Shown here in pieces: positions 46,440 through 58,847 of a stretch of DNA of 64,000 nucleotides. A program made the position numbers and the translations under genes. Position 1 is the stretch's first letter, and the number at the start of each line of letters is the position of its first letter. Below the pieces are notes generated by a model. That model searched no databases. It was not told the origin of the DNA and saw only the letters and a list, made by a program, of their open reading frames with translations. The stretch comes from Psococerastis gibbosa. Its lineage: Eukaryota; Arthropoda; Insecta; Psocodea; Psocidae. Location: NCBI GenBank assembly GCA_963971405.1, contig OZ020491.1, forward strand, positions 27,150,855-27,214,854, given 5' to 3'.

Positions 46440-47190
46440 TACTATAAGGAAAGCTTTGTGGTGGGATGAATGTTTACTATTTAAATTTAAATATATCATT
46501 TAAACGGATTTACACATTTTGAGGCCCTAGAAACAAAAAAGTAGTTTGTACAAATGAGGACCAAACTTTCAAAACGTCACAAATCCATGAAAATTAAAAA
46601 TTGATTTTATCATCGACTGTCTATCTTGAAGATGAGTTGAATCAGGATTGCTAATCAAAACAAAAACAAAAAAAATTTAACCCAGTCTTCTGAAGGTTCA
46701 AAATCGTATATTCCCGTTATAATAAAGCCGAAATAATTATGTTTTTCGTGTTTCCTGAACATTTTATGGAAAAATGGATTAGTGCCGTTCCGAAAGTTTG
46801 CTTCTCAAATTTTCTATCAGTCTGTAGCTGCATGCCTGCTCTCCAGAATTTTGTGAAAATTTTACATTTAGGTTAACAAATTTGTTCTCTATGTGTTATT
46901 TTTCCAGTTTTTCGAAAACATCATTCCCAAAAAAACGCCACAACGATTTCTTTAAATTCACGTAGCCTCTATTGTAGTATTGTATAGTAGTTAGTTTCAC
47001 GGCCTAAAACATAAAAAAAAATCTATTATAAAAATTCCTAAAAAGTAACTATTTTTCTGCGGGAGGAACCCCTTTATTGTTGCTTTCTAACTTCAGGTAT
47101 GCCTTTAGAGATAAATAGAGTAACACAACCAAATAGGTCAAGGAAGGATACAGGGGGGGGGGGGAGGTAGCTCCCCCCCCCAAAATTTGG
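46440..47190. repeat. Degenerate inverted R6 copy
   Basis: TATAAGGAAAGCTTTGTGGT, ACGGATTTACACATTTTGAG and AACGATTTCTTTAAATTCAC follow R6 in reverse order on the minus strand. Confidence 0.55.
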
Positions 47191-47484
47191 TAAATCTATT
47201 GTAAATTAAGTTATTACGCTCTAATTTAGTCGTTCCTACATATGTTTTTCCTATTTTGACCCTCAGCCCCCCCCCCCCATATGGGCTGGACCCGTCCCTG
47301 AAATAGGCTGATTGGAAGGTTTTCAGTTTTGATGTAAAAAGTTATTTTAAGAAATTGCGGATTATACCTTTATTAATGTGTAGTACTGCATTGGTCTATC
47401 CATTCTAGACTATGCAATGAGCCCATCGATTACTCCAGTGCGTTAGGATAGGCAAAATCTATAGTTAATGGTAACCCTATACGA

Positions 47485-47735
47485 AAAGGCTGAGACTGCT
47501 GAACATATCATCTGCTCGTGTCCGGCAGTAAAGAACAGACGGCTGCTAGCAACGTCCTCTTGGTTTCTATCACCAAGGGAGGCTTGCCAGTTGGCCCCTG
47601 GGCAGTTGTGCAGGTTTTTACGGGACCTGCTGACTGACCAGGACTAAAAGTACGGGGATTCACAATAGATCTTTAAGGTCAAAGTGAGCCAAGCTCAAGT
47701 AGCAGCATCGCCCCATTACTAATCTAATCTAATCT
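47485..47735 (+). pseudogene. 5'-truncated LINE tail with 12-bp target duplication
   Basis: Encodes KAETAEHIICSCPAVKNRRL and REACQLAPGQLCRFLRDLLT ending in a stop, an R1/Jockey-like polyprotein end. The tail is (TAATC)n. AACCCTATACGA flanks both sides (47473-47484 and 47736-47747). Confidence 0.9.
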
Positions 47736-47749
47736 AACCCTATACGACA

Positions 47750-48320
47750 ATTATTCTCAATGGAACTAGGCTAAGTACTATACTTAGTTTAGCCGTGCCT
47801 TCTTCTAAGCGTCAATTGCTAGCGTCATTTCCTCTCTAGTAACTCTTGGCAACGCCAAGCAGTCATGCAAATAATAAACTAAAGCCCGACTTAACTCAAT
47901 AACTGAATAAGGCAGCGCCTTGGTCACGGTCCCCGTCCAATGTAATTGAATGCTAACTTAGTGCCAGTCCGGCAAATTGTTCCATTAGCTATCTGCCATT
48001 TAAGTTGAACAAGCGAGAAGACAGTATCTGCGACCTAGCTGGTTCGCAAGGTTGCGACCTTGCAGATGAGCGCCTTTCATTGCTTTGGCATATTTAGGTT
48101 ACTACCTGCTACTTAGGCCCTCTTCAGATGAAGCAACTGAATAAATAAATAGTAATTGTAATTAGAGGGATAGACAGGACCTCTGCAGTCCGGTCACGGC
48201 GATTTGGGATTATTATAATACCGGGGTTTATTCAATTGAAACAAATGAATGCAAAATGCGCGGGAAATTCAAATTGATAAATTAATCCTCGGCTATATTT
48301 TTGGTGAGTTTTAAATTTGT
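47750..48320. other. Intergenic, no gene seen
   Basis: 48185-48260 resembles the repeat at 16748 and 22115; nothing else recognised. Confidence 0.45.
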
Positions 48321-48469
48321 TCCACCTTCTTCTTCAAGTTTCAGCCGGCTGGCTGGTTGGCAGCAACGTGTGGCATCGATGCCTCCACTCCTCTCGATCC
48401 TGGCACGCCCTGTTCAGCTCCACATATGTATTGGCCCCTATATCCCGCTGTTTTAAGAGTTATTAAAGG

Positions 48470-48580
48470 CAGGGTCTCAAAGTCATCGAACAATTAGGGC
48501 GGAGACCATTGTCAGGGGACGGGGCGGCGTTTTGGGAGTGGGTGCTACTCCCATCATCAGGCTAAGTCCTGATAAAGACT
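48470..48580. repeat. R8 copy 2
   Basis: AGTCATCGAACAATTAGGGC, GTCAGGGGACGGGGCGGCG and GGGAGTGGGTGCTACTCCCA with CATCATCAGG; the hairpin is inverted relative to that at 38129. Confidence 0.65.
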
Positions 48581-48642
48581 GATGGTTTCTGGACGATTGA
48601 CGCATTGCTCTTGTATTCTACTCTGAATTATTAAGTAAATCC

Positions 48643-48713
48643 GATTCCCTCGAGGATTCGAACTACCGTTCTCCCGATTGAAATGTAAGCTCTCTAACCA
48701 CTCAACCTCGGTC
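48643..48713 (-). repeat. tRNA-like sequence (SINE head or tRNA relic)
   Basis: Minus strand: GGTTGAGTGGTTAGAGAGC (box-A-like) and CGGTAGTTCGAATCCTCG (box B) ~45 bases apart. No fold to a standard cloverleaf was confirmed by hand. Confidence 0.4.
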
Positions 48714-48854
48714 CTCGCCTAAATACACGTGCTATTTGTTTATTTTGGGGTCAACAGCCTTAGTTAGCTAAACTAATCTAGGGAGCAGACCCAGACAGAT
48801 GAATAAGCACAAATGAATAAGCACACATTACAATATACATACTGTATGTCCATA

Positions 48855-49025
48855 TGGATTTTTTTTACGGGGGGGGGGGTGTTTCAGAAATTTAATTGGA
48901 TATTACATAGTAGTTATTATTTTTCCTCTCTATCTCCTATCTCTATCCTCTACTATCAAGCCATTTCATTTCGGGGGGGGGGGGGGTTTGACCCCCCCCT
49001 CTTGGCTATGGCCTTGCATATGTCC
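48855..49025. repeat. Repeat shared with 58848-58997
   Basis: Both contain a G run, TTTCAGAAATTTAATTGGAT-like sequence, CAAGCCATTTCATTTCGGG and GGCTATGGCCTTGC-like ends. Confidence 0.7.
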
Positions 49026-49226
49026 TACCCGCAGTGGCGGATTTACCAATAGGCAACAGAGGCAAATGCCTATATCCGCGCGCGCAAATTAAAGATTTTT
49101 TTTTGTGTTTGCATGTTATGTAAACAAAATTAAAATTATTATCAGATACCGGTATTATATGTTATTATTATATAATTACTTTTTGTTCAGTTGGTACTCC
49201 ATGTAAGCAGTGGACCTGATGTTACA

Positions 49227-49475
49227 GGCTGTGGCAGCCTGACCTAATAGGATGGCTCTAGTGCTAAAGAATACGGAGTGTGTGGACTGTTGTACGACTC
49301 ACGGTATAATGAAGTGATGAGACAAAATTACTAACAGCCATTAGCCAACAGGGTACAAACACAATACTGAAAAACTACACTATCTTATAAACTAAGTATA
49401 TCGACTCTGGATGTCATGAGGCTCACCCTGCCACCAAGGGTCGTTCTCCGGTTCACTCTATTATATTTATATATT
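49227..49475. repeat. R7, copy 3
   Basis: CTGTGGCAGCCTGACCTAAT, ATACGGAGTGTGTGGACTGT and GGGTCGTTCTCCGGTTCACTC. Confidence 0.75.
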
Positions 49476-49479
49476 TTAA

Positions 49480-50240
49480 TTTTATTTCTGTGTTCTATGT
49501 AAGTCCCGTGGCTGGAGACCGTTATCAATATGGCTGCTAGTGTAGCCTGCACAAGATAAGTACGCAATTTGGTGGGGAAAATAGCCTGCACAAGCTAAGA
49601 ACAGAGTTTTTGACCGGGTCCAGGTATCCGTTCGGCTATGCTGCAATGTGTAAGACTTCGATATTTTTTGCGTTGGTACTTATCTCTGATGGTTGGATTA
49701 TTGTTAACGGGTGCCTCGTAAGGCATATTATGGCTCCCGCCGCTCCAGTTAATATATTTCTATGGTATCACCTGATTAGGCTTTGTTTGTAATTTAATAA
49801 ATAATAATATAATAAACACCCCCCCCTCCCCCACTATGCATACAATAATTATTAATGTCCGCGACAAGGGCAGTGTCTTTCAAAAAATAAATAAAATATA
49901 ATATAATATAAAATAATCCGGACAAACCCAAATCCGGCCCTGCCTACGCGTACTGTATATGCATTGAAGATAATATGGCTGCAAAAAATTCAATTGGAAT
50001 ATTTCGCGACAAAAAAAAAGATAATAAATGGGAAATTAATGTTATTAGACTAATGATGTAATTTAAGAGTGGACATAGTCAGATGATTGATGATAGGCTA
50101 TGAGCAGGTATACCGTATGCAAATATCTCTTGGCTACCGGTCAACCCATATGGAGTCTAGCCGGGGATATATAACATTCGCGAAATTACCTTCCTCTATA
50201 TTAGGTTATCGCGTTAATACTTGCAGCATATACAATATCA
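49480..50240. other. Intergenic, no gene seen
   Basis: Includes the inverted relative (49800-49945) of the repeat at 44900-45060 and short ATAAT runs. Confidence 0.45.
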
Positions 50241-51150
50241 TTGGCGTAAATAGGGGGGTTTAGCCCCCCCCCCAGGTCCACCCCAAGCCCCCCCCCCCAG
50301 GATTTTTGGTGATAAAGACGTTGTGGAGGTTAAAGGCATGGTATCCATAATAATGAAAGGGAAATTAATCTTTGGTATGGTTATTTTACATGAAAATTGA
50401 CCAAGTACTTTCAAAAAAATGTGTTACCTACTCAAAATGCTTAAAACCCCAATACTTCAGAGCTATTTTTCCCAAATTTTTCTCCGGGGGAGACCCCCGG
50501 GCCCCCCCTCAATGCTAGGTTTATTCGTCGTTATAATATCTCAATGGTACTGCCTGCAAACATTGGCGTAAATAGGGGGGTCCTGGGCCCAGGAGCACCC
50601 GTAGCCCCTCCCCAGGATTTCTGGTGACAAAGACGTTATGTAGGCGAAAGGCCAATACAATCCACAGTAACGAAAGGGAGATTAATTTTTGGTATGCTTA
50701 TTTCACATGAAAAAAAATCAACATATTGTCCAAGTACTTTCAAAAATTTATTACTCAAAATGCCTAAAACCCCAATATTTCCAACCTATTTTTTCAAAAT
50801 TTTTCTACGGGGGAGACCCCCCGGGCCCCCCTCAGTGGTACGTTTATTCGTCAGCAAAATCTCAACTGTACTGCTTGCAAAATGCGTACAACCTCCCTAA
50901 TTTGAGCCTACCCATCAATTTGTTTTCTCCGGGGGAGACCCCCGGGCCCCCCTTTCTCCAGGGTCGGATATTCGTAAAACCTCGCTAATTTGGGCCCATT
51001 TATCATTTTTTTTTCTCCGGGTGAGACCCCCAGGCTCCCCTTTCTCCAGGGTATATTATGTGTAAACCCTCACTAATTTGGGCCCAATTATCGACTTTTT
51101 TCTCCGGGGGATCAAAGTCTTGGGGTCCTAATGCGCCCCCCCCCCAGAAA
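50241..51150. repeat. Tandem duplication followed by GC-hairpin repeats
   Basis: Two ~300-bp units start with CATTGGCGTAAATAGGGGGG (about 50241 and 50564), share AAAGACGTT, CAAGTACTTTCAAAAA, TACTCAAAATGC and end at TCCGGGGGAGACCCCCGGGC-type hairpins. Three shorter units (50925-51115) repeat only the hairpin and AATTTGGGCCCA-like sequence. Confidence 0.85.
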
Positions 51151-51159
51151 TTTTGGGCC

Positions 51160-51800
51160 CAGTTTCAGAATTATTTTTCTGAATAAATTAATCTGAACCG
51201 GATTTTTGTACTGCTGGTCTAGCATCAAAGTAATCCGGTATGCCCTAAATAAACCCCAATGACAACAAATCTACTTACACGACTAAGAGCGTATTAAAAA
51301 TTAAAATCACAAGTTGTTTTTCAACAGAGATTATTTGCTGCAAATCCTATGCGCAGCCGCTATATTTTTTCGGTCTGTTTTTACTGTTGTTGTTTGGTTT
51401 GGAGCTTTTAATCCCGTTTTTAAATGGCTTGAATACTTCCCAGGTGAAGTAATTCTATTCCGTTGGGTTATATTTTTTCTTTACATTATCTACATGAAAA
51501 TGGGCGAAATAGTTTTGTGGAAATTTAATTTACGGTATAGGCCCTGCCGGTCTGTGGCTTTTTTGTTTCTCAATAGAAAACTTGGTAATCTAACCGAAAT
51601 TATAGGATCTAAAAAAATAGACTTTGTGGGATTCGAACCGACGATCTATGCCTATATGGAATACGCTCTTCCAGTGAACATGTCGACCGCAGGTGATGAC
51701 GAAACGTTTGGAAGTAATGCCTTTAGACCGACCAGATTTTCCTGCTTCATCATTTTACAAGTATCTTAAATAAAATAAATAATATAATATTATATGAAAA
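51160..51800. other. Intergenic; a hydrophobic 151-codon frame of doubtful reality
   Basis: 51314-51769 (+) is open, but its last third runs through a tRNA-like SINE-4 in minus orientation (51588-51700, GATTCGAACCGACGATC) and its first third is Phe/Trp-rich chance-like sequence. Not called a gene. Confidence 0.5.
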
Positions 51801-51817
51801 TAAATGGCTTATAAATG

Positions 51818-51975
51818 GTCTTCGATGGCATAGCGGTAGCTTGTTCGTACTTGTGCGAGTCTACACATAATGCGATCGGTGACCTGTCGTAACTCAACAC
51901 AGGTACTACCAACAGAGGCGACTAAAGAGGTTATTCGGATGCATTCATTGAATTGTTTGTACGCGAATAATCTTA
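51818..51975 (+). mobile_element. tRNA-like SINE-3, copy 2
   Basis: TCTTCGATGGCATAGCGGTA, TGTGCGAGTCTACACATAAT, ACAGAGGCGACTAAAGAGGT and CATTCATTGAATTGTTTGTA. Confidence 0.7.
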
Positions 51976-51986
51976 AAAATAAATTA

Positions 51987-52725
51987 AAAGAGCCGGTCCG
52001 AGTTTACTCGAACATGCTTTCCAATTTATCAAAATTAGTAGATAGAGAAAATGAGTAATTTCATGGTAAATAATTTTCCTATGGTTAGATTTCCTATGTC
52101 TCGGGGGGGGGGGGGGGGGGTGGTTGTCCACCTGACGTCACTGGAGGTGAGGTAAATTCTAGATAGGTCAGTCAGACCAACACATTACATTACCACACAG
52201 CAATACTGGCAGGGCACGCAATGCATTTGAGTGTGAATTTTCTATAATTTTTTTCAAAAAAACATTTTTTTTCTCAGAAAAGCAAATAGTTTTTAGGGAA
52301 AGCAACCTGTCCGGTTTCGTTACTCAATTTAACACCTAAAACATACCTGAAGTTAGAAATCATTGGTAGAAAGGTTTCGCAGAAAAATTATTTTTTAGTA
52401 ATTTTTCATGAAAATTTAGTTATTTTTATTTTTTTACCCCCAGAAGCAACCTATCAAGGGGCAAGCGACCCCCCGCATTTCGTTAAAATTAATAACGACT
52501 ACAATATATGAAAATTTAAAAGAAATCGTTGGAGTCGTTTTTGAGAAATAATTTTTTTAGACGTTTTTTTGGAGTTTTTTGAGAATAAACCCCCCCCCCC
52601 CCAAATTAAGTTAGCCCCAAATAAAAAAATTACTCCGAGGTATGATTTTTGTGAACCTATATGCTAAATTTCATCAAAGTCGGCTGAGTAGTTTGCCCGG
52701 AAATCGATGAACAGACAGACAGAGC

Positions 52726-52759
<34 letters not shown>

Positions 52760-52897
52760 GCTACAGACAGACATTTCGTAAAAAACACTTTTTTGGGTTC
52801 CTGGGACCTCAAAACGTGTAAATCCGTTGAATTCTCGGAATCGACAATTTCGACCATCACAAAGCTTTCCTTACATACTACGTATAAATTGGAAAGC
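51987..52897. repeat. R6, copy 4
   Basis: GAGCCGGTCCGAGTTTACTC at left, ATAAATTGGAAAGC at right, ~18-G run, GACGTCACTGGAGGTGAGG and a GACA microsatellite. Confidence 0.88.
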
Positions 52898-53393
52898 AAT
52901 AAAATCGCCCCGTGTGAATGGAACCTAACAGACAGCTGTATAAGGTGCTACAGTGCTAACTGTCTTATCTAACGGCTGTTATCAGCTAATATTGTTATGT
53001 TTCGAACTCATTAGCACTGGGTGTGGTTAGAGCAGATGTTACCTTGTTGAGAGCTGCGTTAAAGAGTTGTTACCCTTCAAAGTTTGATACATTCAATTGC
53101 TTAGGTGTAAATAGGTAACTACCTGGTACTGTTTGTCGGTACCAGCCTACCAATAATCGGTTCCCAATATCTGTTTCGCGGAACCTAAATTAGTCACTTG
53201 TAACTTTTAGGAGGCCAGGCGGAGCACGCTTCAATCTCCTACTTGTGGTTAATTCACGGACGCCGGCAATCCAGACTTTCGCGCCAGTTATCGAAAAGAA
53301 AGCTCCGAAGTATTCAATGTGCAAGCTCCATACGCCAGACAGACATTTCGTGAAAACCTCTTTTTTTGGTTCCTCGTTCCTGTGGACTCTTAT

Positions 53394-53840
53394 CGGTAGA
53401 TGGTTAAACCATGCTTTCGCCTGTTCTACAATATTATAGTACGTCAATGGTAAGCTCCTGCTTGTTCATTATCACATATATAACCGGTGTAGGTTGACAT
53501 CGAGGACGCATACCAGTTGGTCAACGGTCAAAAATTCGGCAGCAGTTTTGAAGGTACAAATTGCCTCTATGATCGTCAGTCATCGATAGAAGAGGCATTA
53601 AAAGAAGAAGAAGAGTGATGACTGAAGAGGTCAATAGGATCTTATTCAACTACGGTAGGAATGGGTTTGTATTACACAAATTGACAGACCGAACAACAAC
53701 CAACCTTTTTTGGTTCCTCTGGACTCATTTCTGTAAATGGTTAAGCCATGCTTTCACCTCTTATATTGCGTCAATGGTGAGCCTGTCTCAGCTTGTCCAT
53801 TATCGCATATAACCGGTGTAGGTTGACATCGAGGACGTAT
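53394..53840 (+). repeat. Fragments of R5 and related sequence
   Basis: Two partial copies: GGTTAAACCATGCTTTCGCC (53402) and GGTTAAGCCATGCTTTCACC (53739), each followed by GTCAATGGT(A/G)AGC and ACCGGTGTAGGTTGACATCG. The intervening GGCATTAAAAGAAGAAGAAG also occurs near 17618. Confidence 0.6.
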
Positions 53841-53842
53841 AA

Positions 53843-54073
53843 ATAAATTAATGTTGACTTTTTTTGTTCTATTACTAAGCCAACGTAGCGGAGTTAAGGC
53901 TATAAAGCCCTCTCTTACATTCAACTAGGAAGGCTTGGGACCACCTGCTTTACATACCCTCCGAAGCATGGCCAGAAAATGTAGAAAGTGCAGGACTCGA
54001 ACCAACAACCTTTCGGGTGAAAGTCAGAGTCCGTACCACTACTCTACATATCTTGACTATTGATATTTACGTA
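53843..54073 (-). mobile_element. SINE-1, copy 6
   Basis: Minus orientation, near full length: TGTTCTATTACTAAGCCAAC, GGACTCGAACCAACAACCTT, TCGGGTGAAAGTC, TACCACTACTCTACATATCT. Confidence 0.85.
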
Positions 54074-54479
54074 GAGGCCTACCAGTTTGCCAACGGTCAA
54101 AAATTCAGCAGCCGTCTTGAAGGTCCAAATTGCCACGATGATCGTCAACCGTCAAAGGTGACTGTAGAGGTCAATCGGATCTAATTCAACTACGGTAGGA
54201 ATAGGTTTGAATTTCACAGGAAAAAGCACCTACAGTATGTAAGAGCGCTCTGTAGAATATTCATTTTCAGTGGAAGATCATTTCAGTATTTTCCTTTTAC
54301 CTCTGGGTCCCCAGGAGAGCAATTCTTGTTTCATTTTACAAATAGCTCGCATTATCATTAGCATTTCAGAGTTTTCCTGTGGGCAAATTTGCATATTTCA
54401 TATGCATTTTTATGCAGCAGTATTTGTTTTTGTCCCATAACAGCTTGCCTTTGTTTCCCTGAGATTATGGCACATGCTG

Positions 54480-55270
54480 TCGCTGCTATCTTTTGTATTT
54501 TCTCTTTTACCCTTTGTTTGAATTGGGGAAGTGTTGAGCATGTTCCTCGGGGATGTAATTGATGAAATGATAACAGAAGCGATAACAGAACCTCTTCTTT
54601 ATCTACCTTGTCTGTACCCCCTTCAAGGTGTCAAGGGACTCCCAATTCATACATAACACAATCGCTGTTGTTAGCACGATTTTTGTTTGGGCATGGGCGC
54701 TGGACCTGGAGGGCATGTTCCACGGGGAAGTAATGGATGAAATGAGAACACAAGCGATTTTTTTACTTCCTCTTTTTTATCTACCTTGTCTGTACCCCCT
54801 TCAAGGTGTCAAGGGACTCCCAGTTCATACATAACACAATCGCTGTTGTTCGCACGATTTTTGTTTGGGCATGGGCGCTGGACCTGGAGGGCATGTTCCA
54901 CGGGGAAGTAATGGATGAAATGAGAACACAAGCGATTTTTTTACTTCCTCTTCTCTATCTATCTTGTCTGCACCCCCTTCAAAGCGGTCAAGGGACTCCC
55001 AATTCATACATAACACAATCGCTGTTGTTCGCACGATTTTTTGCTGTGTGTGGTTGCTGGATGTGAAGAGCATGTTTGTCGGGGGTGTGATTCATATAAT
55101 TATAACACAAGTGGTGTTTTACTACTACTCCTTCTTCTTCTTTATCTACCTTGTTAGTACCCCTTTCAGGGTGTCAAGAGACTCCCAAGTCATACATAAC
55201 ACAATCTCTGTTGTTGGCACTTTTTTTTTTCTTAAGCATGGGCTCTGGCAATGGAGAAAAATGAAGCAAT
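54480..55270. repeat. Tandem array of a ~178-bp unit
   Basis: Units begin TTTATCTACCTTGTCTGTAC-like near 54598, 54776, 54954 and 55141. They share AAGGGACTCCCAATTCATAC, AACACAATCGCTGTTGTT, GGGCATGGGCGCTGGACC and GGGGAAGTAATGGATGAAAT. The middle two are almost identical. 178 is not a multiple of three, so the long frames here are not protein evidence. A diverged partial unit recurs at 55560-55690. Confidence 0.88.
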
Positions 55271-55792
55271 AAGTTTCAATCAGAAAAAACGTTGCATTTT
55301 AATTATAAAACGTCACTGAGTTGAGTTAGACATTACAGCAGAAACATTACGGTAAGTTGACTGAGGCATACTTACTGTGCAAGTGTTACGTCATCAACAT
55401 CTTACAAATGATTTAAATACAAATACAGGTAACCCTGAATTTGTAAGATGACTTACTGTCAACTACAATGACATGTCAACTTACTATTATTTTGGGTTTG
55501 AGGTATAGCTCAACTTAGTGTAATTTGTATGTAGCAGGGCTTGTTTTTGTTTTTGTAGTACACGCAGCTCCGCTTGCTTTCTGTATTTTCTCTTTTTCCC
55601 TTTGTTTGGATTGTGGAATTGAAGGTTATGTTCCTCGGGGATGTAATTGATGATATGATAACAAGAGAGAGTTTTTTTTGCAGTTTAATATTGTTGGCTG
55701 TCTGTGTACAAATGCTCTCTCCAGAGATTTTCTGCATAGATACCAAATACTGTATCCAGTGGCGGAGCTTTTTATTTGTTTATTTTTAAGCG

Positions 55793-55862
55793 ACTTCGGC
55801 GGCAAGGTGGTAGCGTGCTTGTTCTTGTCTTGTGCGAGTCTCTACACACCTTGCGATCGACG
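55793..55862 (+). repeat. SINE-3 head fragment
   Basis: TTCGGCGGCAAGGTGGTAGC and TGTGCGAGTCTCTACACACC. Confidence 0.65.
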
Positions 55863-55995
55863 TGAAGACTGTTGAAGATAATTAGTTTTATTAAGTTATT
55901 AATTATAATTTATTATTCAAATAAAGGCGCTAATAGTCTAGTGTCAGTGGCCCTGTGGGCTTATAGTCTGTGGTTAGAGACAAAATGTAAATATT

Positions 55996-56818
55996 AAGAA
56001 CCGGTCCGAGTTTACTCGAACATGCTTTCCAATTTATAAAGAAGTAGATATAGACATGTGTAATTTCATAGGAAATAATTTCCCTATTTCAGATCCCTCG
56101 AGGGGGGGGGGGGGGGGTCCACCTCAATATATTAAAAACCTCTTAAAACTTAATTGCATATTCTGGAACGAACAGACAAATACATTGTAACAGTAGTACA
56201 ACAATGACACATGACACGTAATGTATTGGAGCGTGAATTTTCCATAATTTCTCAAAAAATTATTTTTTGCACAGCAGCAAATGTGTTTTTGGGAATGCAA
56301 CCTGTCCGTTTTTGTTACCCTATTGAACATCTAAAACATGCCTGAAGGTAGAAATCCTCGATAGAAAGGTTTCACAGAAAAATTATTTTTCATGAAAATT
56401 GAGTTACTTTTATTTTTTTACCCCCAGAAGCAAACTATCAAGGGGCAAGCGACCCCCCGAGTTTTGTTAAAATTAATAACGACTACAATATATGTGAATT
56501 GAAAAGAAATCGTTGGAGCCGTTTTTGATAAAAAAATTTTTTAGACGTTTTTTTGGAGTTTTTTGAGAATAAAACCCCTCCAAATTGAGTTAGCCCCAAA
56601 TAAAAAAAATGTTTCCGGGGTATGATTTTTGTGAACCTATATGTTTGCCCGGAAATCGACGAACAGACAGACAGAGCGACAGACAGAGCGACAGACAGAC
56701 AGACATTTCGTAAAATCCACTTTTTTGGGTTCCTGGGACCTCATAACGTGTAAATCCGTTGAAATTTCGACCATCACAAAGATTTCCTTATACTAGGCCT
56801 ACGTATAAATTGGAAAGC
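55996..56818. repeat. R6, copy 5
   Basis: GAACCGGTCCGAGTTTACTC to ATAAATTGGAAAGC. The 5' part is closest to copy 2 (shared AATAAAGAAGTAGATATAGA-type sequence), suggesting a subfamily. Confidence 0.88.
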
Positions 56819-56924
56819 AAAAATATAAGAAAATGAAAGAAAATGACTAGACGTTTTATTTAATTTAATTAATTAATATATAATAATAGTAACTAGACAC
56901 AAGTGCCTATAAGGCCATTAGGTT

Positions 56925-57830
56925 ACTTAGTGAGGCGATTGAAGAAGTTAACCGGATACATTCATTAAATTGTTGTATGCGATTAACCTTTTTTATTGTA
57001 ATGTATTATAATAATGTAAATTTGAAGAGAGTTATGGGTGAAATTGGCACCCTTTCTGACAAAGACCGATTTACGGTGGCCTATATTTTTATTATCAATT
57101 TTGTTTAACTGGATAATATTTATTTTAACTAAATTTGTCTCATTTTGGGGCCCCTCGGGGCATTTGAAAGGGGGTCGTGACCCCTCTGTGGATCCACCAC
57201 TGGCTGTATCTGTCACCTAACTTATATATAAAGCCTTTGGCACGGTTAAGAAACAGAAACTAACCTACTGAGTTAATGAAATTATATACTTGAATTTGAA
57301 ACTGGACATTTTGAGTTTAGGTAACTTTTGTGTTTTCCCCTTATAAGAAGACGTCATTGCCAACTCGACCCCCATCTTCTTATGAGAGCTGAATATTATT
57401 ATAAGACCTAATTTTAAATTGAACTACAGTTTATAAGTGAATGTTTTATCGTCTGATGACGCCAAATCTTTTTATTATAGTAAACCATATGGGCTACGCT
57501 ACCTTGACTAAATTTTATTGAGGCGCACTTTTTTTTTATTCTCTCCCCCACCTGTCAGGTGGAGGGATGCTGGATGTGCTCCCAGGGGGGCAAAAGTCAG
57601 ATTCCCCTTCACCCCCTGCCCCGATTAAAAATTCAACACACGTACTGGGCGTTTCGATAAAACCCTGGTAAAGAGTTTCATCAAAATGCCCTCCAAATAT
57701 TTTCATGCCCACGACAATGCAAGCTTTCTTGCTCCCCTTATTTATAACGCTTTCCCCCCCACTATTTCAACATTTTAATATCCAATCGGACACCCCCCAC
57801 TACGCGTTTTTTACAAGGTTTGTTTGTTGT
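56925..57830. other. SINE-3 tail fragment, then intergenic DNA without a gene
   Basis: 56925-56992 matches SINE-3 3' sequence (AGGCGATTGAAGAAGTTAAC, CATTCATTAAATTGT). The remainder shows nothing recognised. Confidence 0.45.
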
Positions 57831-57840
57831 ACACCGCTGG

Positions 57841-58190
57841 GTTTCAACATTTCTGCTTTAAGCAACCCTGTCAGCCTGGCAGGGGGAGTGAGCCCATTTA
57901 TTAACTTTAGGCACCCTAAAGACAGACTCCTTCACCTCGGGGAGAAGGGGAGTTGCCTGACAGGGTGGACCTCCTGATTATAGTGGATTCCGAACCACTT
58001 GGGGATCATGGTAAAGTCACACGATTAAATCGGAGGTGACCAGGACTCGACACGCACGTAGACTGACTGTTATAGCGCGTTATCATGTCCTACCATGTTC
58101 CCCTGCCAACGCTGTCCTCACTACTAAATTTGCTGCAGTTTGGAACAGGCCCTGTTCTGGTGGATTCAACTTGGTATGGCCGTTGACTTT
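57841..58190 (-). mobile_element. SINE-2, copy 4
   Basis: Minus orientation, GTTTCAACATTTCTGCTTTA to GGTATGGCCGTTGAC. Confidence 0.85.
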
Positions 58191-58199
58191 TACACATAC

Positions 58200-58845
58200 A
58201 CTGTAAAATTTCACATTTTCGCAGGAAGTATCAATTGTAGAGCTATCTATCAATATAACATCTCATCCCTTAGTTAGAAGAAATACTCCCCTACATTTTA
58301 ATATGTGTATATGTGGCCGCCTCTAACACCGATTGGCCACACCTGTCAAACTACTATTTATGGACGCTCTCATGAACCATTTTGATTTTTTTTTATATTA
58401 ACTCATGAATTTATTTATTCAGGGGGTACACTGGAGTCATGACCCCCCCTTTGCCCGGGTAATAGTTTTTGAAGTTAAGGTGAAATCGAAATGGTTTTGA
58501 TTTTCTCCTTCGCCGTGAACACCACCCCTGTATGCTTTGGAATTCCTTGGCAGAAGAAACAAGGACACAGAAGCATTTGGAAAAATTTAGGACAGACTGC
58601 AAACAATTTCAAGGGAGTGATGTGTGAAAGTGAATGAATGGGAGTGTGATATATTGTATTACGGAATTATTATTTTTTTCTCTCTTTTTCTTTTGTTGTT
58701 ATTTTTGCAGGATTTTTATTTCAATTTTTTGTATTAGTCTATCTCATGAAGTTAGGGGGGTCATGACCCCCCGTGACCCCCCCCCCCCTGTGGATCCGAT
58801 GTTGAACTGGTATCAAATCTAAACCTTCTGTTCTCTAGCCAGGTC
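58200..58845. other. Intergenic, no gene seen
   Basis: AT-rich; C runs near 58440 and 58780. Nothing bounded. Confidence 0.45.
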
Positions 58846-58847
58846 GT

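Noticed and set aside
51314..51769. 151-codon hydrophobic frame
   Set aside because: Runs into a tRNA-like SINE; aromatic-rich AT-biased translation typical of chance.
54628..55272. Repeated open frames with SRDSQFIHNTIAVV
   Set aside because: Arise from the 178-bp tandem unit, whose length is not a multiple of three.
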